In this document: positions 1 through 13,597 of the stretch, piece after piece
How the letters are laid out: each line of letters opens with the position of its first letter
Position numbering within the stretch: the first letter of the stretch is position 1
DNA from: Pseudomonadota bacterium
GTDB lineage: Bacteria; Pseudomonadota; Alphaproteobacteria; Rhizobiales; Xanthobacteraceae
DNA length: 64,000 nt
NCBI GenBank assembly: GCA_018240595.1
Contig: JAFEFL010000027.1
Coordinates: 124,001 to 188,000, forward strand
Direction: 5' to 3'
Made by a program: the position numbers and the translations under genes
The notes under the pieces: model-generated
What the model saw: only the letters and a program-made list of their open reading frames with translations
What the model was told of the DNA's origin: nothing
The model's database searches: none

Positions 1-1
1 C

Positions 2-1683
2 TTCCCGCGCATCGGCCAGTTGCCCTATCTGGTGACGCTGCCGCCTTACGGCTTCTTCTGGTTCCAGCTCAACAAGGAGCCCGGCAGCGAACAGCCGCAC
101 GCCTTGCCGCGCGACGTCTCAACCCTCGTGCTCGGCGCCGGCTGGAGCTCGCTGACGAGCGGCTGGACGCGGCGCACTTTCGAGAGCGACGTGCTGCCCG
201 GCTTCATCGCTCACCAGCGCTGGTTCGCCGACAAGGAGTCCCGCCAGATCTCGACCAGCGTCGATGCGGCGGTCCCGCTCGAACTCGGCGGCCACAGCCA
301 CCTCGCCACCGTTGTGACGGTCAACGGTTCACACGGCACGACGCGCTATTTCCTGCCGCTGGCAACGCGCTGGGCCCGCTACACCACGATAGACCATGGC
401 CCGGGCTCGATCCTCGCCGCGGTGCGTCGCGGCCCGCGCGAAGGCACCTTGCTCGACGCCGCCGGCGAACCGGAATTCGTGCCGGTGCTGCTCGAGGCGA
501 TGCATCGCGGCGCGACCGCCGGCCAAGACGGAAAGACCATCGAGTTCAGGCCGACCGAGGCCTTCGCCGCATCGGAACTGCCGAAAATCGAAACGATCAA
601 GCTGGTCGATCGCGAGCAATCGAACTCCAGCGTCATCGTCGACAACCGCTATGTGGTGAAGCTGCTGCGCCGGCTGGCCTCCGGCACGCATCCGGAGATC
701 GAGATCGGTCGTTTCCTCACCGACCAGACCGGCTTCAAGAATGCGCCGGCTTTGCTCGGCTCCGTCGAACTGGTCGAAGGCGAGCAGCGCAGCGCCCTGG
801 TCGTTGCCCACGAGTTCATCGAAAACCAGGGCGACGCCTGGTCGCTTATCCTGTCGGCGCTCGAGCGCCTGATCGACCAGCAGCGCCTCAACCTCGCCGA
901 ACCGCTGCTCGAAACGGCCGACACTTTGGTGCTGATGCAGCGCATGAGTCAGATCGGCCGTCGCACCGGCGAGCTGCATCTCGCGCTCGCCAGCCACGAC
1001 GACATCGCCGATTTCGCCCCGGAGCCGATATCGCGCGACGACATGGCGCACTGGACCGAGGCGCTGCTGGCGCGGACCGATGCGCGACTCGACCTGATCA
1101 AGGCGAGCGCACTGCCGGAGCACAGCGCCGCCATGGGCAAGCTTCTGGTCGAGAACCGCGAGGCCATCCGCAGCTATATCGCGGCGAGCGGCGACGCGAT
1201 ATTCGAAGGCATGAAGATCCGCCAGCACGGCGACTTCCACCTCGGCCAGATCCTGATCGCCAAGGACGACGCCTTCATCCTCGACTTCGAGGGCGAGCCG
1301 CGCCGCACGCTCGAGGAGCGCCGGCACAAGGCGCCGCCGGCGCGCGATGTCGCCGGCTTCATCCGCTCGATCGATTACGCCATCAGCGCGGCCGTCAATC
1401 AGGCGCCCGATCTCAGCGCCGAGGATCTCAGCGTCCTCACGCCATTGATGCGCGATTGGGGCGACCGGCTGACCGGCGCCTTCTGGGACTGCTATCGCGA
1501 AACCGTCAAGGACTCGCAGCTGTGGCCGGCCGATGCCGAACAGGCGCGGCGGCTGCTCGACTGGTTCCTGCTCGACAAGGCGCTTTACGAAATCGAATAC
1601 GAGCTCACCAACCGCCCGACCTGGGCACACATCCCGCTGGAAGCGACCTTGCGTATCCTGTGGCAACGCGGAGTGATCCAGCA

Positions 1684-1687
<4 letters not shown>
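2..1687 (+). CDS. treS: Trehalose synthase-maltokinase fusion, C-terminal part (runs off left edge)
   Basis: The reading frame is already open at the left edge, so this is only the 3' part, about 561 residues. The first 30 or so residues look like the C-terminal beta domain of a GH13 trehalose synthase. The rest is a maltokinase domain with the kinase-fold motif HGDFHLGQ near base 1225 and a metal-binding DFEGEP near base 1281. Fusions of this kind interconvert maltose and trehalose and phosphorylate maltose to maltose-1-phosphate, the donor for GlgE, in the cytoplasm. Its stop codon overlaps the glgB start as ATGA, so the two are probably translationally coupled. The catalytic TreS domain lies outside the window, so the fusion is inferred from the residual N-terminal segment. 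A glgE gene further left is likely but not visible. Confidence 0.85.
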
Positions 1688-3846
<2,159 letters not shown>

Positions 3847-3853
3847 CGGCAAG

Positions 3854-5914
3854 ATGTCTGCCGGCGCGCCCTATCCGCTGGGCGCGACATGGGATGGGCG
3901 CGGTACGAACTTCGCGCTGTTCTCGGCCAACGCCACCAAGGTCACGCTCTGCCTGTTCGACCGCAGCGGCAAGCGCGAGACGGACCGCATCGTTCTGCCC
4001 GAGCGCACCGACGATGTCTGGCACGCCTACCTGCCGCAAGTCGCGCCCGGACAGCTTTACGGCTACCGCGTCGACGGGCCCTACGAGCCCAATGCCGGGC
4101 ACCGCTTCAATGCCAACAAGCTGGTGATCGACCCCTACAGCAAGCGGCTTGCCGGGCCGTTCGTCTGGAACGACGCGCATTTCGGCTATCGCACCGGCGC
4201 CAAGCAACAGGACCTCGCCATCGATCGGCGCGACAACGCGCGCTACATGTACAAGTCGGTCGTCGTCGATGCCGCCCATACCTGGCGACACGCGTCGCGC
4301 CCGCAGAACCGCTGGGAAGACACCGTCTTCTACGAGGCCCACGTCAAGGGTCTGACGCAGCGGCATCCCGACGTGCCGGCCGAGCTGCGTGGCACCTATC
4401 GCGGCCTGTCGTCGCCCGGCATGATTGCGCACCTGCGCAAGCTCGGTGTCACGGCGATCGAACTCTTGCCGACCCACGCCTTTCTCGACGACCGGCACCT
4501 GCTCGACAAGGGCCTCAAGAACTACTGGGGCTACAACACGCTGAGCTTCTTCACGCCGGAAGCGCGCTATGCCCATGGCGACGAGATTTCGGCGATGCGC
4601 GCCACCGTCGCGGCGCTGCATGATGCCGGCATCGAGGTGATTCTCGACGTCGTCTACAATCACACCTGCGAAGGCAACCATATGGGGCCGACGCTGTGCT
4701 ATCGCGGCATCGACAACGCCTCATATTACTGGCTGATGCCGGACCAGCCGCGCTATTACGACGACTTCACCGGAACCGGCAATTCACTCAAGCTCGCCCA
4801 TCCGCGCGTCCTGCAGATGGTGATGGACTCGCTGCGGCACTGGGTCGAGGCCTACCACGTCGACGGCTTCCGCTTCGATCTTGCGTCGACGCTCGGCCGC
4901 GGCCCGGCCTTCGACCGCAACGGACCTTTCTTCGCCGCCGTGCGCCAGGACCCGGTGCTCGCCAACGCCAAGATGATCGCCGAGCCCTGGGACATCGGCG
5001 CCGGCGGCTACCAGGTCGGCAGCTTCCCCAATGGCTGGTCGGAGTGGAACGATGTCTATCGCAAGACCTTGCGCCGCTTCTGGCGCGGCGACGGCGGCAT
5101 CATCGGCGATCTCGCCCACGCGCTGACCGCGTCTGCGGCGCAATTCCAGCACGACGGCCGCGGCCCCCGCGCCAGCATCAACCACGTTACCGTGCATGAC
5201 GGTTTCACGCTGGCCGACCTCTACAGTTACGACCACAAGCACAACGAAGCCAATGGCGAGGACAATCGCGACGGCTCGGACGACAATGTCGGCACCAATT
5301 GCGGCGTCGAAGGCCCCACCGAAGACGAAGCCATCATCGCGCGCCGCCGCCAGTTGCGAAAAAACCAGATCGCTTGCCTCTATCTGGCGCAAGGCGTCCC
5401 GCTGCTGCTCGCCGGCGACGAAGCTGGCAACGGCCAGAACGGCAACAACAACGCTTATTGCCAGGACGACGAGATCGGCTGGACCGACTGGTCGAAACTC
5501 GGCAGCGACGACGACATGAGCGAATTCGTCGGACAGATGGCCAAGCTGCGCCAGCGCTTCGCCCAGATTTCGGCCGATCACTGGCTCCAGGGCAAACGCG
5601 ACGACGGTTCCTACGACATCAAATGGCTGCGTCCGTCCGGCGAGGAGATGACTGAGGAAGACTGGCACTTCCCCGACGGTCGCTTCATTGCCTATGTGCT
5701 CGGCGCGCGCGACGAGAATGGCGAGCCGATGCTCGTGATCATCAATGGCGCGGCGACCGACGTCGAGTTCACCTTTCCCGAATGGCCGACAGCCAGGAAG
5801 TGGCAGAACCTTCTCGATACGGCCAATGGCGAGCCGCAAGCGATCCTCGGCGACACCGGCTCGCCATGGACGGCGCGGCCGAACTCAATTCTCGCCTTCG
5901 CGGGCCGGCCATGA
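3854..5914 (+). CDS. glgX: Glycogen debranching enzyme GlgX
   Basis: A 686-residue isoamylase-type GH13_11 protein. It begins with the family-typical segment PYPLGATWDGRGTNFALFS, followed by CBM48 and a catalytic barrel with DGFRFDLAS (nucleophile), AEPWD (acid/base) and HDGFT. GlgX hydrolyses alpha-1,6 branches of phosphorylase-limit glycogen and releases malto-oligosaccharides, which are the natural substrates of the TreY/TreZ pair encoded next. The start at 3854 gives the normal N-terminus; in-frame alternatives upstream overlap glgB. The 3' end overlaps treZ by four bases (ATGA). This is ordinary size and composition for the family, and the assignment is secure. Confidence 0.95.
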   Translation: MSAGAPYPLGATWDGRGTNFALFSANATKVTLCLFDRSGKRETDRIVLPERTDDVWHAYLPQVAPGQLYGYRVDGPYEPNAGHRFNANKLVIDPYSKRLAGPFVWNDAHFGYRTGAKQQDLAIDRRDNARYMYKSVVVDAAHTWRHASRPQNRWEDTVFYEAHVKGLTQRHPDVPAELRGTYRGLSSPGMIAHLRKLGVTAIELLPTHAFLDDRHLLDKGLKNYWGYNTLSFFTPEARYAHGDEISAMRATVAALHDAGIEVILDVVYNHTCEGNHMGPTLCYRGIDNASYYWLMPDQPRYYDDFTGTGNSLKLAHPRVLQMVMDSLRHWVEAYHVDGFRFDLASTLGRGPAFDRNGPFFAAVRQDPVLANAKMIAEPWDIGAGGYQVGSFPNGWSEWNDVYRKTLRRFWRGDGGIIGDLAHALTASAAQFQHDGRGPRASINHVTVHDGFTLADLYSYDHKHNEANGEDNRDGSDDNVGTNCGVEGPTEDEAIIARRRQLRKNQIACLYLAQGVPLLLAGDEAGNGQNGNNNAYCQDDEIGWTDWSKLGSDDDMSEFVGQMAKLRQRFAQISADHWLQGKRDDGSYDIKWLRPSGEEMTEEDWHFPDGRFIAYVLGARDENGEPMLVIINGAATDVEFTFPEWPTARKWQNLLDTANGEPQAILGDTGSPWTARPNSILAFAGRP

Positions 5915-7665
5915 CATCGCCCGGGCGGTTCGGGCCGCTGCTCACCGTCAGCGGCGTAACGTTCCGTCTATGGGCGCCGGCGGCCAAGTCGGTCGACGTC
6001 ATCGTCGACGAACGACCATACGCCATGACGCGGCGCGGCGACTGGTTCGCCGCCGACGTACCGGGCGCAAAGGCCGGGACGCGGTATCGCTTCCGCATCG
6101 ACGGCGAACTCGACATTGCCGATCCGGGTTCGCACTTTCAGCCGGACGACGTCGCCGGACCGAGTGAAGTCATCGATCACGATTTCGCCTGGCAGACTGA
6201 ATGGCGCGGGCGGCCGTGGGAGGACAGCGTGTTCCTCGAGGCCCATGTCGGCACCTTTACGCCGCAAGGCACCTATCGGGCCATGATCGACAAGCTCGAT
6301 CATCTGGCCGACTGCGGCATCACCGCACTCGAATTGATGCCGCTCGCCGATTTTCCCGGCCGCTGGAACTGGGGCTATGACGGCGTGCTGCTCTACGCGC
6401 CGGACTCCAGCTACGGCCGGCCGGAAGACCTCAAGGCGCTGATCGACGCCGCCCATGCACGCGGCCTGATGGTGTTTCTCGACGTCGTCTACAATCACTT
6501 CGGCCCGGAGGAGAATTATCTCGGCCGCATCGCGCCATCGACGTTCTCCGATGCGCAGACGCCATGGGGCGGCGCCATCGATTATCGGGTGCCGGAAGTG
6601 CGTGCCTTTGCCGTCGAGAATGCGGTGCATTGGCTCAAGCATTATCGCTTCGACGGCCTGCGCCTCGACGCCGTGCACGCCATCGTCACGGCCGGCGAGC
6701 CCGAACTGCTGACCGAGCTCAGTCAGGCCGCTGGCGTTCTCGCGCAAGAGACCGGTCGCCACATCCATCTGGTGCTCGAGAACGACGACAACCGCGCCGC
6801 GGTGCTGGCGCCGAACGAGGACCCGCCGGCCGGCCGCTATCGCGCGCAGTGGAATGACGACTATCACCACGCTTGGCACGTGCTGCTGACCGGCGAAGCG
6901 CAGGGCTATTACAGCGACTATGGCGATGTCGGCGGCCATATCGAGCGCGTGCTGGCGGAAGGCTTTTCCTATCAGGGCATGCCGTCGCCGCATCGCGGCG
7001 GCGCCAGCCGCGGCGAGCCGAGCACATCGCTGCCCCGCGCCGCCTTCGTCAACTTCATCCAGAACCACGATCAGATCGGCAATCGCCCGATGGGCGAACG
7101 GCTGACAACACTAGCACTGCCGGAGGCTGTCGAAGCGGCGCTCACCGTGCTGCTGCTGCAGCCTTCGCCGCCGATGCTGTTCATGGGCGAGGAGTGGGGC
7201 GCGACCGAACCGTTCCCGTTCTTCTGCGACTTCAAGGGCGAGCTGGCCGACGCCGTGCGTCAGGGCCGCAAGCGCGAATTCGCCGAAGCCTATGCGCGGC
7301 ACGGCAATGAAATTCCGGACCCGCTGGCCCAAGCAACGCGCGATCTCGCCGTGCTCGACTGGAACGCGCCGTCACAGCCGGCCCACGCCAAACGCCTGGC
7401 ACTGACGCACGACCTGCTGCGCGTCCGCCGCGAGCGTATCGTGCCGCTGTTGCGCGCCATGACCGGCAAAGGCCGCGCGACGCTGGAGACCGGCCGCCTT
7501 TACGCCGAGTGGCCGGCAGGCCCGACGACGCTCATGCTGCTCGCCAATCTCAGTGACGCGCCGAAGCCGACGCCACCGGGACTGCAGTGGGGCGAGCCGA
7601 TCTGGAACGGCGCCCCGCCCGCGACGCTGCCGCCATGGTCGGTCTTTGCCGCGGTCGGAGGCTGA
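5911..7665 (+). CDS. treZ: Malto-oligosyltrehalose trehalohydrolase
   Basis: A 584-residue GH13_10 enzyme with an N-terminal beta-sandwich (FRLWAPAAKSVDVIVD), a barrel with DGLRLDAVHAI, the glutamate in LVLENDDN, and NHDQIGN. TreZ cleaves the terminal trehalose from malto-oligosyltrehalose, the product of TreY. The ATG at 5911 overlaps the glgX stop, which fixes the start. The treY start follows the stop after 5 bases, so the two enzymes of the pathway are co-expressed. With TreS upstream, the operon encodes two separate routes to trehalose. Confidence 0.95.
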   Translation: MTSPGRFGPLLTVSGVTFRLWAPAAKSVDVIVDERPYAMTRRGDWFAADVPGAKAGTRYRFRIDGELDIADPGSHFQPDDVAGPSEVIDHDFAWQTEWRGRPWEDSVFLEAHVGTFTPQGTYRAMIDKLDHLADCGITALELMPLADFPGRWNWGYDGVLLYAPDSSYGRPEDLKALIDAAHARGLMVFLDVVYNHFGPEENYLGRIAPSTFSDAQTPWGGAIDYRVPEVRAFAVENAVHWLKHYRFDGLRLDAVHAIVTAGEPELLTELSQAAGVLAQETGRHIHLVLENDDNRAAVLAPNEDPPAGRYRAQWNDDYHHAWHVLLTGEAQGYYSDYGDVGGHIERVLAEGFSYQGMPSPHRGGASRGEPSTSLPRAAFVNFIQNHDQIGNRPMGERLTTLALPEAVEAALTVLLLQPSPPMLFMGEEWGATEPFPFFCDFKGELADAVRQGRKREFAEAYARHGNEIPDPLAQATRDLAVLDWNAPSQPAHAKRLALTHDLLRVRRERIVPLLRAMTGKGRATLETGRLYAEWPAGPTTLMLLANLSDAPKPTPPGLQWGEPIWNGAPPATLPPWSVFAAVGG

Positions 7666-7670
7666 CGCTC

Positions 7671-10412
<2,742 letters not shown>

Positions 10413-10432
10413 CTGGTGCTTGGAGGGGCAAA

Positions 10433-10507
10433 TGGTGCCAGGGGCGGGATCGAACCACCGACACTGCGATTTTCAATCGCATGCTCTACCAACTGAGCTA
10501 CCTGGGC
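10433..10507 (-). tRNA. tRNA-Phe (GAA)
   Basis: A full cloverleaf can be read on the minus strand: the D stem closes with GCTC/GAGC, the anticodon stem is TGCGA/TCGCA with loop TTGAAAA (anticodon GAA), the T stem is GGTGG/CCGCC with TTCGATC in the loop, and CCA is encoded. The acceptor stem is odd. The 5' strand reads GCCCAGG, but the 3' strand reads CCTGGC before the A-CCA tail, one G short of a seven-pair helix, giving 75 bases in total. In Rhizobiales this tRNA commonly follows yacG; here a TPP enzyme gene pair lies between them. Confidence 0.93.
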
Positions 10508-10612
10508 CCACGTGGCCCGAAACATGACCTTCGGTCATGAACGGACCAGTCGAGCGCCGCGTTATAGAGGGCCGGCCGCCGCCTGTCCAGAACCGAAGGG
10601 ACTAAAATTCCC

Positions 10613-11200
10613 CTACGGTTTCAGGCCGATAGCTGCGCGAAACCGATTTTTGAGGACAACGCCGTCGCGCTCGGGAAGAACCCGGGGCGCTTCGCCCGTT
10701 GCGATCCTCACCCGGGCGAAGAGCGGGCCTGCTCCGGCCAGTTCTTTGAGCCGCGCTGCGAGCCCGGTCAATCCCGGCTCGTCGCGGACGTCGACCACCG
10801 AGGCGATGCCGCAACCCGCCGCAATTTCCGTGAGATCGACGCGGCCGGCGCCGGTGTGAGAGGGCTGCATGCCGGTTTCGCCGTAGTGGCCGTTGTCGAA
10901 CACCACGACGGCGAGATTGGCCGGCTGCTTGACGCCGATGGTGGCGAGCGCACCCATGCCCATCAGCATCTCGCCGTCGCCGGTGACGACCAGGACGCGC
11001 TTGTCGGGCTGCGCCAGCGCCAGACCGAGGCCGATCATGGCCGCGCCGCCCATGGCACCCCAGAGATAGAAGTTGCGGTCGTTGTCGCCGGCGGCGGCGA
11101 GATCCCAGCAGGTCGAGCCGAGGCCGGGAATGACCAGCAGGTCGTCCTTGCGGCCTTCGAGCAAGGCCGCCATCGCGGCGCGGCGTTCGAGCGCGCTCAT
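10613..11200 (-). CDS. TPP-dependent decarboxylase, TPP-binding subunit (sulfopyruvate/phosphonopyruvate decarboxylase beta-like)
   Basis: A 195-residue protein that corresponds to the PP (C-terminal) domain of thiamine-diphosphate enzymes. It carries the diphosphate/Mg-binding motif TGDGEMLMGMGAL followed about 20 residues later by FDNGHYG. The start ATG overlaps the stop of the upstream PYR-domain gene by four bases, so the two make a split two-subunit enzyme as in ComDE sulfopyruvate decarboxylase and some phosphonopyruvate decarboxylases. No sulfonate or phosphonate genes are nearby, so the substrate cannot be told; a 2-oxoacid is inferred from the family. Cytoplasmic. Confidence 0.75.
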   Translation of the reverse strand: MSALERRAAMAALLEGRKDDLLVIPGLGSTCWDLAAAGDNDRNFYLWGAMGGAAMIGLGLALAQPDKRVLVVTGDGEMLMGMGALATIGVKQPANLAVVVFDNGHYGETGMQPSHTGAGRVDLTEIAAGCGIASVVDVRDEPGLTGLAARLKELAGAGPLFARVRIATGEAPRVLPERDGVVLKNRFRAAIGLKP

Positions 11201-11727
11201 TTCACCCACACCTTCTTGCCGATGAGTTGCTGCGACAGAATGAGTGCGGCAATGCGCTCGTCGCCGAACACATGCTGTACGGCGCGCTCGGCGAGACCCT
11301 CGACTTCCTCCGGCCGGGTCGCGCGATAGACCTCCGCCTCCGACAGCTTCATCACCGGCTCGACGATGGAACCCATCGGCTGCTGCCACGGATTGAACTC
11401 TTCCCACTCGCCGCGCATGGTGATCATCATCAAGAGCGGAAAGCGGCAGCTGCGCGCCAGCGACAGCATGTTGACGCAGTTGCCGACGCCGCTCGACTGC
11501 ATCAGCAGCACGGCGCGCTGACCGCCGAGCCAGGCGCCGGCGGCGAGCGCGATGCCCTCTTCCTCGGTCGTCAGCACCACGTCGTGAATATCGGGATCGG
11601 CGCGCACGCGGTCGATGAGCCGGGCGTGTCCCGCGTCCGGCACGTAGCCGACCTGGCGGATGCCGGCGCGCTTGAGCGTGGCATAGAGCTTGTCCGGCCA
11701 GTCGACGGCGGCCACAGGCGCGTTCAT
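11197..11727 (-). CDS. TPP-dependent decarboxylase, PYR-domain subunit (sulfopyruvate/phosphonopyruvate decarboxylase alpha-like)
   Basis: A 176-residue protein matching the N-terminal pyrimidine-binding domain of TPP enzymes. The acidic stretch TTEEEGIALAAG holds the glutamate expected to activate the cofactor, and the following LLMQSSGVGNCVNML segment is typical of ComD-like subunits. It overlaps yacG upstream by four bases and the TPP-binding subunit downstream by four bases, so three genes are translated as a coupled unit. Subunit pairing is inferred from adjacency and complementary domains; the substrate is unknown. Confidence 0.75.
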   Translation of the reverse strand: MNAPVAAVDWPDKLYATLKRAGIRQVGYVPDAGHARLIDRVRADPDIHDVVLTTEEEGIALAAGAWLGGQRAVLLMQSSGVGNCVNMLSLARSCRFPLLMMITMRGEWEEFNPWQQPMGSIVEPVMKLSEAEVYRATRPEEVEGLAERAVQHVFGDERIAALILSQQLIGKKVWVK

Positions 11728-11933
11728 TCCGGTTGCTCCTCGATGCCGTCGGCCAGCCGCGTGCCGTCCTCGTCTTCTTCTGCCTTGACCGGGACGGCGT
11801 AGACGCCGGTCAGCCAGCGGTTGAGATCGATGTCGGCGCAGCGCTTGGAGCAGAACGGCTTGAAAGCGACGTCGGTGGCGGTGCCGCAGATCGGGCAGCG
11901 CATGGTGGCGGTCTTTCGGATCGGTTGGTTCAT
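11724..11933 (-). CDS. yacG: DNA gyrase inhibitor YacG, zinc-binding
   Basis: A 69-residue protein with four zinc ligands, C13-x2-C16 (CPICG) and C28-x3-C32 (CSKRC), followed by the conserved DLNRWL. YacG binds GyrB and blocks DNA binding by gyrase in E. coli. The start at 11933 (MNQPIRK) is preferred over an in-frame start ten codons upstream because family members begin close to the first CxxC. The acidic C-terminal tail is common. In related genomes it follows maf and a ribonuclease G gene; here its upstream neighbour is an acyl-CoA ligase-like gene 13 bases away. Confidence 0.9.
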   Translation of the reverse strand: MNQPIRKTATMRCPICGTATDVAFKPFCSKRCADIDLNRWLTGVYAVPVKAEEDEDGTRLADGIEEQPE

Positions 11934-11946
11934 GCGCCTAATATAA

Positions 11947-13455
11947 TCATTTGCGGCGCGCATCGAGAGCGCGCAGCTCGGTTTTCAGGATCTTGCCGTA
12001 ATTGTTCTTCGGCAGCGCCTCGACGAAAACATAGTCCTTCGGCCGCTTGAACCGCGCGATATAGGACAGGCACAGCGTGTCGAGCTCGGCCTCAGGCGCC
12101 TCGCCCACCACATAGGCCACCACCGCCTCGCCCCATTCGGCGTCCGGCCGGCCGATCACCGACACCTCGCGCACGGCAGGATGCGTCAGCAGCACCTCCT
12201 CGACCTCGCGCGGATAGATGTTGGAACCGCCGGAAATGATCAGGTCCTTGGAACGGTCCTTCAGCGTCAGATAGCCCTCGGCATCGAACGCGCCGACATC
12301 GCCGGTGTGCAGATAGCCGCCGCGCAGCGAAGCGGCGGTCGCCTCCTCGTTGCGCCAGTAGCCGGCCATGACGACATCGCCGCCGACCAGGATCTCGCCC
12401 GCCTCGCCGGCTGGCAGCGGCCTGTCGTCGCCGCCGGCGACGATGACATCGACGCAGGCATAGGGCTTGCCGGCGGAGCCGAGCCGCTCGCGCCAGCGCG
12501 GATGATCGCGGTCGCCGATGTCCTGCTTGGTGAGCGTGGTGATGGTCATGGGCGACTCGCCCTGGCCGTAAATCTGCGCCAGGCGCGGGCCGAAGCGGTC
12601 GAGCGCCTTGAGGCAATCCTCGACATACATCGGCGCGCCACCCCAGATTAGCGTGCGAATGTTGTTCACGTTGCAATCGGCATCGCTGTCGACAAGACGC
12701 TTGATCATGGTCGGCGCGGCAAACATCGACGTCGCCGGCCAGCGGTCGAACAGCGCGAAGATCTCGTCCGGCTCGAAGGCGCCCGACTCCGGCACGACCT
12801 GCACGCCGAGTCGCGCCACATGTTGCATGATGTAAAGGCCCGAGCCGTGACTCATCGGTGCGGCATGCAGGATGGCGTCGCCCGGCGTCACGGGATCGAC
12901 TTCCGCGCCGTAGGCATGGCTGGCCCAGGCGAGATTGCGATGCGTCAGCATCGCGCCTTTCGGCCGGCCGGTGGTGCCCGACGTGTAGAACAGCCAGCCG
13001 AGGTCGTCGCCTGCGCGCGGCACGACATCGATCCCGTCGGCACTGAAAAGCGCGTCGTATTCGGCGCTACCGATGACGATCAGCCGCTCCAGCGATGGCG
13101 GCGCATGCGGCGCGATGTCGGCGTCGAGGCCTTTCGAGGCGAAGCAAACGCGCGCGCCGGAATGCTCGAGGATGTAGCCGAGTTCGGCGCCGTGCAGCTT
13201 GGCGTTGGCCGGCACCGCGGCAAGGCCGGCGTGCCAGACGCCGTAGAGCAGCGCGAGATACTCGGGCGAATTCTTCGCGGCGATGGCGACGCGGTCGCCG
13301 GGCTGAAGCTTCAGCTTGTTGCGCAGCGCTCCCGCGAGTTTCGCGGCGCGCGTTGCCAACTCGCCGTAAGTCATCACCACGCGGGGCCCAAGCGCCGCCG
13401 CGGGCATTTGCGGATGCGAGAGCCCGGAGCGAATGAGCCAGGAGGCGAGGTTCAT
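11947..13455 (-). CDS. AMP-dependent synthetase/ligase (acyl-CoA ligase-like)
   Basis: A 502-residue ANL-superfamily enzyme. The P-loop YTSGTTGRPKGAML, the YGQGESPM motif, GYLHTGDVG and the C-terminal NNYGKILKTEL with the catalytic lysine are all intact, so it should adenylate a carboxylic acid and probably pass it to CoA. The length and MNLASWLIRSG start resemble the long-chain or aromatic acyl-CoA ligases of Bradyrhizobium relatives. The acid cannot be predicted. A strong ribosome-binding site, GGGGAGAA, precedes the ATG. It is divergent from the autotransporter gene and leads into yacG. Confidence 0.85.
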   Translation of the reverse strand: MNLASWLIRSGLSHPQMPAAALGPRVVMTYGELATRAAKLAGALRNKLKLQPGDRVAIAAKNSPEYLALLYGVWHAGLAAVPANAKLHGAELGYILEHSGARVCFASKGLDADIAPHAPPSLERLIVIGSAEYDALFSADGIDVVPRAGDDLGWLFYTSGTTGRPKGAMLTHRNLAWASHAYGAEVDPVTPGDAILHAAPMSHGSGLYIMQHVARLGVQVVPESGAFEPDEIFALFDRWPATSMFAAPTMIKRLVDSDADCNVNNIRTLIWGGAPMYVEDCLKALDRFGPRLAQIYGQGESPMTITTLTKQDIGDRDHPRWRERLGSAGKPYACVDVIVAGGDDRPLPAGEAGEILVGGDVVMAGYWRNEEATAASLRGGYLHTGDVGAFDAEGYLTLKDRSKDLIISGGSNIYPREVEEVLLTHPAVREVSVIGRPDAEWGEAVVAYVVGEAPEAELDTLCLSYIARFKRPKDYVFVEALPKNNYGKILKTELRALDARRK

Positions 13456-13535
13456 GCTTCTCCCCGTTCGAGTTCCGCGCGCGAGATGCTTGGAACCCGA
13501 AAACGACGCTTAAATATCACACCATATTAGCAAAA

Positions 13536-13553
13536 TGTGAGTTCCATTTCACA
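13536..13553. promoter_or_regulatory. TGTGA/TCACA dyad in an A+T-rich divergent promoter region
   Basis: Between the ligase and autotransporter genes the sequence becomes unusually A+T-rich for this window. It contains TGTGA and TCACA separated by 8 bases. A canonical CRP site has a 6-base spacer, so this is only CRP-like; it may be a regulator site or chance. No clear -35/-10 pair was identified with confidence. Confidence 0.3.
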
Positions 13554-13597
13554 GTCACCAGCACAGCGTCGACGATGAAATACCGCCTGCTACGCAA

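Noticed and set aside
13536..13553. CRP site before the autotransporter
   Set aside because: The half-sites match but the spacer is 8 rather than 6 bases; listed only as a low-confidence dyad.
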